From NCBI GenBank assembly GCA_014529385.2, contig CM043944.1, forward strand, positions 45,826,268 to 45,890,267: a stretch of 64,000 nt of DNA, read 5' to 3'. Made by a program: the position numbers and the translations under genes. Under the pieces are notes generated by a model. That model saw only the letters and a list, made by a program, of their open reading frames with translations, searched no databases and had not been told where the DNA came from. Below are positions 48,256 to 58,399 of the stretch, piece by piece (the stretch's first letter is position 1; every line of letters begins with the position of its first letter). The DNA is from Adiantum capillus-veneris (taxonomy: Eukaryota; Streptophyta; Polypodiopsida; Polypodiales; Pteridaceae).

Positions 48256-49195
48256 CCCTAAAGCCTATTGCTAAGGAGCCAAAGATATCTGAGATGACTT
48301 TAGCAGATCTCACCAAGGCTATTCAAGAGAGTCTTAGAGACAATCGTACTTCGTAGAACAATCATATGTATCTAAGAAGGGAGCAACAATGGTGCTCAGT
48401 ATGCTACGGACCACATAGTACCAGTGAATGCCCTACTTTTAGAGTAAAATTCAATGGGAACTGCAATGCTTGTGGGGGAGGTATGGTCATCAAGCTAAGG
48501 ATTGCATAGTATTTAAGCGCGCGATGGCCAATAGACCAACCTTAGCATGGACAGACACACCTCGAGTGCCTGCATTGATGCCGGCCCCACCTCTTGAACA
48601 AACAACACAACACATAGATTAACTGTGAAGAGAATCCTTGATGGTGGCGCTAGGGATAGCATTGTGACTAAAAGATGCTGGGAAACTATGGGAAGGCCTC
48701 ACCTTGTGACCACAACCATAGTAGTGAAGATATCCCAATGGGTCTTTTGTTAAACATATTGGGATGCTAGACGATCTCAAGATCAAGGTCTTTGGACATA
48801 AAATAAGGATTACCTTCATTGTTATGGATTTCTCCAAACACACTATGGCATCAGAGATGATCTTAGGACGTCCTTTCATGAGGGAAGCAAAAATGGTGCA
48901 TGACTGGTCTAAAAACCATGTCTACTTACAGTTCCAAGATTCTGTCATTCGAGTGGATCTTGTGACTGGTCGAGCACATCCTCTAGGAAATAGGTTTATA
49001 ATTGATCATAGATCTGACACCACAGTTCACTCGGCCCCATTGCAATATTGTTACACGTGTAAAGCGGACAGTGATGTTGGGGAAGATTCTCCTTATATGG
49101 ATGTACTACTTGGGATGACTGAGTCAGACAATGTGGATTGGGTCCACCTAGCAGCAACCATAGACACTTGGGGAAACAGGGGGACAACCTAGGTA
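48256..49195 (+). pseudogene. Element D2: two zinc knuckles and aspartic protease
   Basis: The first knuckle CSVCYGPHSTSEC starts at 48393. The second, CNACG followed after a one-base shift by YGHQAKDC, lies at 48462-48506. The protease begins at about 48625 with RILDGGARDSIV, where DGG is the likely catalytic site, and continues after a shift at 48764 with MILGRPFMREAKMVHDW, the second conserved strand. Knuckles bind element RNA and the protease cuts the Gag precursor. Confidence 0.75.
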
Positions 49196-49962
49196 ACACC
49201 TGAGGGGGATGAAATGCCATCGCTCGTACCCTTAAATATGCTAGAAGCAATGCATATAGCTTTTGACAAGACTCATCCTAATATAACAAACAAAACATAC
49301 AAGTGGGTCCCTAAAACTTCTTTAGCGGCCATAGCTAGTGCTAAAAAACAGAAGCCTCGTAAGAAACGTCCCACTTGTCCCAAAAAATGTAAAGAAACAT
49401 TGCGTTGGATTCCTAAACGACTATTGGAAGCCCAAGGCTTATATCAAGGAAATGATCAAATCTGGGTGCCAAAACGTAGACTGTGTTCTTACCGGTCACA
49501 TGACCCATGTGCACCCAATCCTGTAGCTTCAAAACGAATTAACAATCGCGGAAAGAAAAAAATCACAGAATGCTACACACCCGCTCTGCAGAGCTAGTTT
49601 GGGTACCGAAGAAAGAACGATTTGTTCCACCTAGCTCAGGAAGAGGGGAGTTCCATGAAGCTTCTAGCTCCTCATGTAATGCATCCATAGAGGTAAAAGC
49701 TTCGCCACAGCCTCCACATACAATAGTGGACCTCCATGAAGCTACAAAGGAATCCACACCTCCTAGTGTTCAAGAATCACTTGATGAACCACTTCAAGTT
49801 CGATCCTGGCAGAGAACCTTACCATCCTTGCAACTCGACGAGGCACCTAAGGTAATAAATAACTACTGGCAAAAATCCCCACCTATTACCAACTGGAACA
49901 ATTGGTTTCAAAGGGTGATAAGCACATTTCAAACACTATGATCTACCCAAGGAGGGGGGGAG
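49196..49962 (+). pseudogene. Element D2 C-terminal protein with repeated W(V/I)PK motif
   Basis: After the protease there is no reverse transcriptase. Instead two frames (49214-49597 and 49570-49941) give a basic protein with four copies of a Trp-Val/Ile-Pro-Lys motif, at about 49301 (YKWVPKTSL), 49405 (RWIPKRLL), 49462 (IWVPKRRL) and 49597 (VWVPKKERF). A purine tract (aaggagggggggag, 49949-49962) ends the internal region. The role of the repeat is unknown. Confidence 0.6.
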
Positions 49963-50215
49963 TGTCTGCTGATAGTCATCATTCACTTGCTTCCCTCTCA
50001 ACCTTCCTTCTTGACCTCTCAATCTCCCAATCTTAGGGACTGTATATATATAGACTTATACTCACAAAAAACAAAAATAATAAAGAGCAAGAGCAATTAG
50101 CAAACTAGTATGCACAATAAAAGTCAATACATTGCCCAGACCTACACATTCACATCCGGTACACTGAAACAGAAACCTATGTCATCAAACACCTTTGATC
50201 CTCATCACTCGAGTG
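49963..50215 (+). repeat. 3' LTR of element D2
   Basis: It starts TGTCTGCT at 49963, right after the purine tract, and holds a TATA box (TATATATATAG, 50043-50053). The 3' border is estimated from the end of LTR-like sequence, since no second copy is in the window. Confidence 0.6.
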
Positions 50216-51483
50216 ATGGAGGGTAGGTAAGATTAGTACGAAGGGTGTTTTTGTTTTAGAGTTTAGTGATTAGCAAAGTACCTTTTCCCACTGATGTGCC
50301 TTCTAGAGGTATTCTTTATTTTTCCTCGTGTGTATAGGAACGTGTTGCTGTGGTTAGGATTTGGAACCTTCATGGAATTTTTCTCTCATTCACTTTTCAA
50401 ATCAAGCGCGATCATCAACACAAATAGGTGTTTCTTGTCCATTAGCATTGTCCCTTATCTTTTTGCATCCATGTTTGTCTGCTTTAATTGTGATTGGTAG
50501 CATAATATTCATCGCATTTTTTTAATATCAAACATTTAATTCAATGTAATTTTTTGTCATAATCACTTGTCTAGGTTTAAAAATTAAGCAGTCCGACTAA
50601 GCTAGTTGACCAAGCTAGGCGTTAGAGATCTTCTCTTAATACCATGGGGAATGCCTTTCTAATAATCAATGGCTACTTAGGTTCTTAATCCGATTTAGGC
50701 AGCATTGTGTGAAATGTACTAGGGCTTTCTAGTGGGCTTGACCCTATTGACCTTTAGCTTATGTATTATAAAGGGAGTTTACTAGTATGATGAGCCTCGG
50801 GAGGGTAACAGTGTTATATGACCCCCCAAAGTTACAAAATTAAAATGCTGAAAACGAACCAAAAAATAAAAATAAAAAAATCAAAGTGCCACAATGTAAA
50901 ATCTTAAGCTGGAAGAGAAATCTCAGCTTGATTGGGTACTTCACTCACATGTATCGCCTATGGTACTAGAGCCCTAGAGGTTCCCATTGTGGGCACTTTT
51001 CCTTGAGAGGCAAAAAACCCCCAAGGTATACAAAATAAGCATACACATCAAAATTGAATCACTGTGAAAAGACTTTGGGGGGTCAAAGAAAAGGTAATCA
51101 GTCAGGCGATGATTTCATGAGAAATTCCTTTTATTGTAGCTTAACTACAAGGTCTTCTAGGTATAGCCTCTAGTCAGCCCTCGAACATGAAATACTTGGC
51201 TCTCGCGATTAAACAACTTAATTGACCAGAGAAAATTAAGAAGCTTACCCATGGTATTAATAGTCGATCTCTAGTGCCTTTCGATCGTTAAATTAGCGAC
51301 CCCAAACTTGTTTAATTTTTTACCTTTACATCTGTTTATGTATTTGATTATATTGCAATTTAATGTTTATTGCTGACAAATGGTTTAAAATTCTGTTACC
51401 AATCACATTGTCTGCCTACAACTGCATATGCTTTTTAATTTTATATGAGAATGCAATTACTGTGCCAATGTTGTTTGATTTTG
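50216..51483. other. Anonymous DNA, part probably LTR-element derived
   Basis: No gene supported. Words such as accatggggaatgcc (50642) and cccatggtattaatagtcg (51246) look like parts of old repeats, but nothing could be assigned. Confidence 0.4.
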
Positions 51484-51596
51484 CAGGGGACTGAAGAAGG
51501 CTAAGGACATTCATCTCAAACGCTCTTCCACCTCGACGAACGGGCTTCAACTCAATAGCTTCCGAGGACGGAATCTACATCAGGAAGGGGGGCATA
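51484..51596 (+). other. Probable 3' end of an unknown LTR element with polypurine tract
   Basis: An acceptor-like tttgattttgcag precedes a short coding-like stretch that ends in aggaaggggggca (51582-51594) just before TATTAACCC. The layout is that of a polypurine tract next to an LTR start. Confidence 0.35.
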
Positions 51597-51833
51597 TTAA
51601 CCCTCACAGCTCACGGACACCCTATCACCTACGACGGACGTTGAATTATTTACTTGGTACAGTCAGGTACCGGGCTTGTCGGTCCAATAGGAGAAGGGTA
51701 AGAGTGATCGCCGATGAGAGGCGCACTCTAACTCTTTTCCTATTGGACCGACAAGCCCGGTACCTGACTCTACCAAGTAAATAATTCAACGTCCGTCGTA
51801 GGTGATAGGGTGTCCGTGAGCCGTGAGGGTTAA
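51597..51833. repeat. 237-base palindrome with 110-base arms
   Basis: Arms 51597-51706 and 51724-51833 are inverted copies with five mismatches, around a 17-base spacer. Both ends are TTAACCC/GGGTTAA. Each arm is preceded, on its own strand, by a purine tract (aggaaggggggca on the plus strand; caagagagag on the minus strand) and TA/TG. The arms therefore read as two LTR starts facing each other. A fold-back or piggyBac-like MITE with TTAA target sites is the alternative. Confidence 0.85.
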
Positions 51834-52004
51834 CACTCTCTCTTGAAAAAGTAGTGTTCATGCCAAGTTGATTAAGTACTATGTTTTTGTTGCTACCATC
51901 AATTCAGTTCACCCTCTATTTTCTACAAATTAATCTCACAAAAGTAGTATCTCTAATCCTCTTAATTTGGCTATCCTCAAAGTTCAAAGGCCATTTCCAT
52001 TACA
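51834..52004 (+). repeat. 5' LTR remnant of Ty3/gypsy copy C
   Basis: It ends at ttaca, next to a primer binding site. It is weakly similar to the end of the B LTR (atgtttttgttg, then ttaca). The rest of the LTR is missing upstream, where the palindrome lies. Confidence 0.5.
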
Positions 52005-52005
52005 T

Positions 52006-52017
52006 TGGTAACAGAGC
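52006..52017 (+). other. Primer binding site of copy C
   Basis: TGGTAACAGAGC matches 11 of 12 bases of the plant initiator-Met tRNA primer site and lies two bases after the LTR end. The following leader is similar to that of B1. Confidence 0.8.
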
Positions 52018-52418
52018 ATTTGGTTTCTATTTTCTTGCTAAAAAAGAAAGGTCCTTAAGTAGCCTATTAATGGTTGATTTTGTTAATTATATTAGGGTAA
52101 GTGGGACTGGGATCTATTATCGGTTTTGTTGAGCCCGCTATGTGGGATATGGTGCACACCTCGGGAGCTTTGGTCTTAATAATGGAGTCTTTTTAGACTT
52201 GCCTATGGATTTACCATTATTCAGCCATAAGAAGTCCGAAAGGAGCTATCCCTCGGCAATTCTGCTATGTTAGACCCACCCCACTACTCTCTATAATTAA
52301 CCAATTCGAACCGTGGGTGTAGATACTTAAGTGCTTATTTTCAAAGGCTAAGAGGAGTAGCAACTAAGGTTTTGAATTGCCAAAGAATACACTAAGTAAA
52401 CACAGAAGTATAATTAGC

Positions 52419-53494
52419 ATGACTGACAATAACCAAGAGAGTAGAATGAACATTGATAACTTTTGTTTTGCACATGAATGTGCTAATGATGATGCCCCCA
52501 TGTTTGTTAATTATCTTGTTACTAGGTTACATCAAGCTATGGGTAACCCTACTTTGCAAGCTGAAGTTACTCAACAACTTCGTGCTTATGGGATTTCCCT
52601 TCCTCTCCAAAAAGAGGAGAGAGAGCTTAGGAGGCCTCTTGATGAGACCCCCAAAAGAAGACTCTCTCCCATACAAGAGGAGGAATCCAAAGAACAAGAA
52701 AGTAATGAATCCCTAAGTTCTTCTGAAGATGTGGCTCCACGAAGATGGCAGTCTAGACGATCGCCAACTCCTCCCATGAGGAAACGGTCGACACACAGTC
52801 CTTCTCCTCGTCACTGTAAAAGGGCAGAGGAAACAAAGGAAGAAAAGGTCAAGAAAGAGGTCACCCACTTCTCCTTCTTCTTCACCTTCCTCCTCTTTCG
52901 ACGAAAGCTATGGATATTCTCTTAGAGAATACAAGAGGGGAGGACATCACAAATCATACCTTGCATGGCAAAGATCACAAAAGCTCAAGAAGCTCAAAGA
53001 GGAAAGAAAGACTATCTCTTTTCTCACCTATGATGTCACCTTTGGTGCCACCGACAAAGTATTGGCCTTCATCCAACAATTTGATGCGACCTTTGGAGAT
53101 GAGGGCTTCATGGAGTCCTCCAAGCTACACCATGTAGCTATGAACTTCTAGAAATTGGCTCATGAATGGTGGGCTAGTCTTCGTGGCAACGAAAAAGCCC
53201 CAAAGACATGGAAAACTCTACGAGTTTCAATCATGAAGCAATTCCTTGCAAGTGATGCAAAGGAAAAAGTACTTACCCAATGCCGCAGTTTGAAGCTTCT
53301 CTCACATGAATCTATTCAAAAATATGTGGACAAGTTTTGGGATTTACATCTCAAGGCTACTGTCTTCCAAAAGATAGACTTCACCGAGCAAAAGCAACAA
53401 TTTTGTGCGGGATTATCTGAAGAAATGGTTGAATATGTCAACTCCCAACAGCCTGGTTCTATCAGCAGTATCTCCCATCTCAAAATATTAAATG
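52419..53494 (+). pseudogene. Copy C gag (N-terminus and capsid)
   Basis: The ATG at 52419 (MTDNNQESRMNIDN) matches the B1 gag start. A basic, Ser/Arg-rich region follows (RRSPTPPMRKRSTHSP). After shifts near 52870, 52910 and 53150 the capsid domain appears (WASLRGNEKAPKTW, QYV-type helices, KQQFCAGLSEEM) in 53155-53490. The frame then enters an inverted segment and stops at 53518. Confidence 0.8.
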
Positions 53495-53990
53495 CCCAAC
53501 TTGGTGGCCAACTCCATTGATATGAAGTTGTGAGTAGAGCCAAGGTAAAACAAGATGAATGCATCATGTTCCCTTACCTTTCCCAAGCATAGGAGAGAGG
53601 CAATCCTTTGCAATGAGCATCCTCTTTTGGACCTTTGATGGTGGTGGAAGCTCTAGGAGTCTCACTACGGGCACTTCTCTTGGGGCAAGAATGATATTCA
53701 TGTCCTTGCACCCCACACTTAAAACACTTATGGTCCTTGTGAAAAGCTTCAAGCTCTTCAAGAGAGAGTTTGTCTTTACCTTTGTAAACTCCCTTCTCCT
53801 TGGACCGATTGTTGTTGTTGTTGTTATTGGAATTGCCTTGGGAATAATTTTGGGCATTGTTTTTCCCCTTTGCATCACTTTTGTCTTTGTTTTCCATGGG
53901 TTTGACATTTCGTCTAGCCCCTTGTTGGAAATTGATGCGCGAAGCAACCATGGTGTGGTGGATCACGGACACAGCTTTCTAGGGACAACA
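53495..53990 (-). pseudogene. Inverted segment of copy C: zinc knuckle and protease start
   Basis: Read on the minus strand, 53972-53574 gives an Asn-rich linker and the knuckle CFKCGVQGHEYHSC. Then about 53550-53497 gives LGSTHNFISMELATKLG, the protease active-site region (catalytic Asp not kept). The flanking gag (left) and protease (right) are on the plus strand. So about 500 bases were flipped in place. Confidence 0.85.
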
Positions 53991-54890
53991 AGTCTCCATT
54001 ACTCCCTTCATTGGGAAGTTGAGACTTCATGTCCAAAGCAATGTCGACAAACAAGACTTCTTCATCTCTCCTCTCCAACATGAGGATGCTATCCTAGGGG
54101 CACCATGGTTCAATCCCATCGCTGCCAACATGAAGTTCCCTGAAAGGAGAATCTACTTCACCTATAGGGGAAAGAGCATGTATATAGATGCTAATGAGTC
54201 AGGTCATACTATACCACTTGTAAATTCACCGGCTTTTGATAAGTCAATGAAAAGCTCGATTTTTGTGTACATGACGTTTGTCAAAGAATCCACTAATGAC
54301 GCTAATGATTTATCAAATGAAAATGGAAGGAATCAAGAAGAGTTAGACTTGTCTAATTTTCTAAATGGATTCGAAGATGTTTTTATCAATGATATGCCTA
54401 TGGACTTACCTTCAAAACGAGGGGATGATGACCATCGAATTGAGCTCCTACTAGGAAGCTCACCGCCTAATAATCCTTCTTATCGAGTTTCCCAAGCTCA
54501 ACAAGAGGAGATAATGAGGCAAGTACAAGAATTGGTAGATAAAGGGATGGTGAGGCCTAGCTCCTCTCCCTTTTGTTCTCCAATCCTTTTAGTGCAAAAG
54601 AAAGATGGTACATACCGTATGTGTGTGGACTATCGAGCACTAAACCATATCACTATCAAAAACAGATTTCCCGTGCCTCGGTAGAAGATCTGTTTGATAA
54701 GCTACAAGTCTCTACCTACCTCATTAGGATTGACCTTAAAAGTGGTTATCATCAAATAAGGATAGTGAATGAAGAAATCCTAAAGACCGCGTTTTGTACA
54801 ACGTTTGGTCTTTATGAACATCTAAGTCCTGCGTTCTGGCTTGACCAATGCACCAGCCACATTCAATCATTTGATGAAGAAAATATTTAG
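53991..54890 (+). pseudogene. Copy C: protease C-terminus and reverse transcriptase, first half
   Basis: Frame 54019-54684 continues the protease ([19 protein letters not shown]), the linker ([12 protein letters not shown]) and the reverse transcriptase fingers ([25 protein letters not shown]). A stop at 54682 and a shift lead into 54573-54890 (LKSGYHQIRI, TTFGLYEH). The sequence for MPFGLTNAPATF is garbled near 54830. Confidence 0.85.
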
Positions 54891-55890
54891 ACCCTATTGC
54901 AAGTTCACTAGATGTTCTTTGATGATATCATCATCTACTCCAAGTCCTTGGAGGAGCACAAGCAACATCTCCAAGTGATTTTTCAAGCATTGAGGGAGAA
55001 CAATCTTTTTCCCAACCAAAAGAAAAGTGAATTTTTCCTTCAAGAGATTCAATACTTAGGTCATATTATCTCCCAAGATGGTATCCGTATGGATCCATCA
55101 AAGTTGGAGGTAATAAAAGTATGGCCTAATCCAAGGAATCTGCATGAGCAAGAAGCTTTATTGTTATGTGTGCATACTATAGATACTTCATAGCAAAATT
55201 CTCTCAAATAGCAGAACCATTACATCACTTAACAAAGCAGAACCTTCAGTATTCATGGACAGCTAAGGAGAAAAATGCTTTGGACAAGCTCAAAGAGAAT
55301 CTTACCTCTCAACCAATACTCATGCTTCCGGATCTCTCAAAGCCATTTGAGGTCCAATGTGATGCTTGTGGTGATTGCCTTGGAGTAGTCTTGCTTCAAG
55401 AAGGGCATGCCAAAGCATATGAGAAACGAAGACTCAATACGGATGAACGGGTCTTAGGCATTTATGAGAAAGAGAATTTAGTTGTTCTACATGCCCTAGA
55501 CACATGGAAGCACTATTTAATGGGGACTCCATTCATTTTATGAACAGACCACCAAAGTCTCAAGTACTTCATAACGCAAACCAAGCTTTCCGACAAACAA
55601 ATGAGGTGGGAAAATTTTCTTTCGCAATTTTATTTTCATATTGCTCACAATTGCGAGTAAGCACAATCAAGTGGCCGATGCACTTTCGCGATGACCAAAA
55701 GTCAATGCGGTGTCTATAGCAACTCACAATGATCTATCTTCTATGATAGATAAGTATGCTACTGACCTTGACTTTAAAGGTGTAATGTCAGTCCTTGCTT
55801 TGGGGAAGAAAGAGGAACCATTCACCTTGTAGGATGGTTATCTTCTCCATGGCAATAGGCTATGTGTTACCCACTCCCTTTGTGAGAAAG
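54891..55890 (+). pseudogene. Copy C: reverse transcriptase, second half, and RNase H
   Basis: After a TAG at 54909-54911 the frame opens with FFDDIIIYSKSLEEH (catalytic Asp pair). It runs to 55193, is shifted, and continues at 55166-55543 with VQCDACGDCLGVVLLQEG and the RNase H middle. An in-frame TGA follows TPFIL. The rest (TDHQ region, VADALSR near 55680) is in shifted frames. Unlike B1 and B2, RNase H is present here. Confidence 0.85.
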
Positions 55891-57189
55891 TCATGTATGA
55901 ATCCCACGCTCCTCCCTATGTGGAGCATAGAGGCATTCAACCTACTCTTCGAGGAGTAGAGACGTACTTCTATTGGCCTACCATGAAAGTGGACATACAA
56001 GAGTATGTTTCAAAATGTGTGGTATACCAAAAGACTAAGTATGATAGAGGGAAGAAACCTAGATTACTCCAACCATTGCCTATTCCAAATTCACCATGGG
56101 AAAGTATATCCATGGATTTTATCTTTGGATTATTCAAGTCTATCCATGGGAATACGAGAACATGGACAATAGTCGATAGGTTTAGCAAGCAAGCACACTT
56201 TATTCATGTCAAAAAGACTATTAAGGCACACCAAATGGCAACCATCTTCATATCTCAGATTTTCAAACACCATGGATTACCAACATCCATCATGTCAGAT
56301 AGAGATCCTAGGATGACCAGTAAGTTTTGAAAAGGTCTCTTTGAAAATCTAGGTACAAAATTGAATTTCTCTTCGGCTATCACCCACAAACGGATGGCCG
56401 AAGTGAGATAGACAATCTTACGATACTCGATCTACTAAAGACTTATGTTACAGAAGTAGATCAACGATCACAATGGGAGAAGTACTTACTCCTTGTAGAG
56501 TATGCATATAATAATATTGTCCATAATACTACTACAAAAAAAGCACTTTTTGAGATCATAGAGGTAAGACCTAAAAGTCCCTTGCTACTTAAAGTACATG
56601 AGAAGATCTTCGTTGGCTGATGAGTATAGCCATGACGTACAAGAATCTTTTCAAAAGGCTAAGGAGGCTATATCCATCTCTCAACAAAGGCAAAAATTTG
56701 TTGCTGACACAGAAGGGCCTTAACATTCAAAGAAAATGATTGGGTCTTACTTAAGTTTCCCAAGGCTCGATTGAGGCAAACAACGGGCAAAATTCCTACG
56801 GGCCATCAAAAGTATTATTGCTAAATTAGCAAAAAGATACTATGGTCCTTTTCAAATCTTCAATCCAATCAATGACATGGCTTATCAACTCAACCCAGCC
56901 ATTGGCTCATACACAATGCTTTTCATATGAGCCTACTTAAGCCCTACAAAGGAGAGCCACCAAGAGAACCAATAATTGAAGACCCTCCAGAAATCGAAGA
57001 CCAAGAAGAGGTGATACAACCCGAAGCTATCCTTCGGCATGAAGACAAGGTACTACAGCATGGTAAGATTATCCGAGGTATCTTATTAAGTTAAAGAATT
57101 ATCCTTTTGAAGATGCTAGATGGATGCAAAGAATACAGCTTAAGGATAGTATGAACCTTGTCAATGCTTACAATGCTGCACTAGAGTAA
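55891..57189 (+). pseudogene. Copy C: integrase and chromodomain (broken)
   Basis: Frame 55893-56330 carries the His2-Cys2 finger (SHAPPYVEHRG; SKCVVYQKTK, second Cys now Tyr), SMDFIFGLF and the second core Asp in MSDRDP. A TGA then interrupts at the FWKG position. The GPF-like part and chromodomain (LRHEDKVLQHGK, 57030-57189) follow in broken frames, ending gagtaa. Confidence 0.85.
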
Positions 57190-57540
57190 GCAAATGTAAA
57201 TGCTTCTAAATGAACAATGTTTTTGTCTTATAAGACTAATCCTCTTTTGTGCAGAAATTTAAATAGTATGCATGCTTAGAATCATGTTTGTGATGATGAT
57301 GTCAATTAAACACCAAGTAGAATTTGTCACTCTACTTTGGGAGTATGATATGGACTAAAGAGCAGACATGCTTGCAGCAGCTACATCTCCCAAGAACCAA
57401 ATGGACTAGTCATCCATTCTGGAATGATGTTGTAGGGTGAAAAGGGATCCTCTACCCGCTAAGCAACGTAGACTAATGACTAAGACTTTATCTTTTCTAC
57501 CTTACAATCGAGGACGAATATGATTTCAAGAGAGAGGTAA
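57190..57540 (+). other. Copy C 3' untranslated region and polypurine tract
   Basis: No gene. It ends in tttcaagagagaggtaa (57524-57540), the polypurine tract before the LTR start at 57541. Confidence 0.7.
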
Positions 57541-57774
57541 TGTCATAAAATCTAATATCTAACCCACCCAAATGATTTTCTCATATTAAACTAATCATTT
57601 AATGTGGGAAAATAATCGAGCTTTATCTCTTCTCCTCATAGTCGAGGACGACTATGATTTCAAGAGAGAGGTAATGTCGTAAAATACTTTATATGCATAA
57701 AACTAAATAATTAAGCTCTTTCTCTCAAAGAGGAAAAAGAGGACACATGTCCAAATGATATGATTAAATAATAC

Positions 57775-57835
<61 letters not shown>

Positions 57836-58010
57836 GTGGACCAAGTGTGAGAGGGGGTATACTCTCCCACACACACACATACTCCCATTGTGTGGAGTGC
57901 AAAATCTCCTTCTCCAAGCTTGTTGGAAGTGGAGAGCCTACACCAACACTCTTGGCTATGGAATGCAAATCCAACCAAGAGCCATGCTTCAATGCTTAAG
58001 CATTAGGAAA
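57541..58010 (+). repeat. 3' LTR of copy C, truncated, with duplicated start
   Basis: It starts TGTCATAAAATC at 57541. A second polypurine tract and LTR start (tttcaagagagaggtaa, TGTCGTAAAATA) lie 134 bases later at 57658-57686. The rest matches the B LTR (ctacaccaac, ggctatggaatgcaaatccaaccaagagc). Similarity ends at about 58010. It includes (GA)n at 57779-57832. Confidence 0.7.
57779..57832. repeat. (GA)n microsatellite inside the C LTR
   Basis: About 27 GA units. Confidence 0.97.
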
Positions 58011-58399
58011 ATTTTGGACTAAAAAATGGGCCTTGTAAGAAATGCCAGGACAGCTTAGAGAGAGATAATAAAAAGTCCCTAATTTCATTTTTGATATTCA
58101 CTTTCAAAAAAACTCGGATATCAGATTTAGGGGGTACGTTTATTCAAACTCTCAAAAAGTGTTCAGACAATGATAACATACGACGGCTCCGAATTGAACG
58201 CCGATTGTCTCAATCTTTTGGATTTTTCAAAACTAAGATTTGGCGCTCAACGAGGTGCATTGAATGTTATTCTTCTCCTTAGTTTCGCATCTCTCTTGCT
58301 TTCCGCCTGCGCGCAGTCTCCTCCCTTGAGCTCTCTTCCATTTGCTCCACTCTTGCGCTCTCCTCTGTTTTGAGCTTTCTCATTCACCAAGTCGTCTCA
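58011..58399. other. Sequence upstream of gene X
   Basis: No coding signal beyond short frames. No clear TATA box or terminal inverted repeat was recognised. Confidence 0.4.

Noticed and set aside
51646-51861. 71-codon frame in the palindrome
   Set aside because: The arms are near-perfect inverted copies, so the frame is forced by symmetry.
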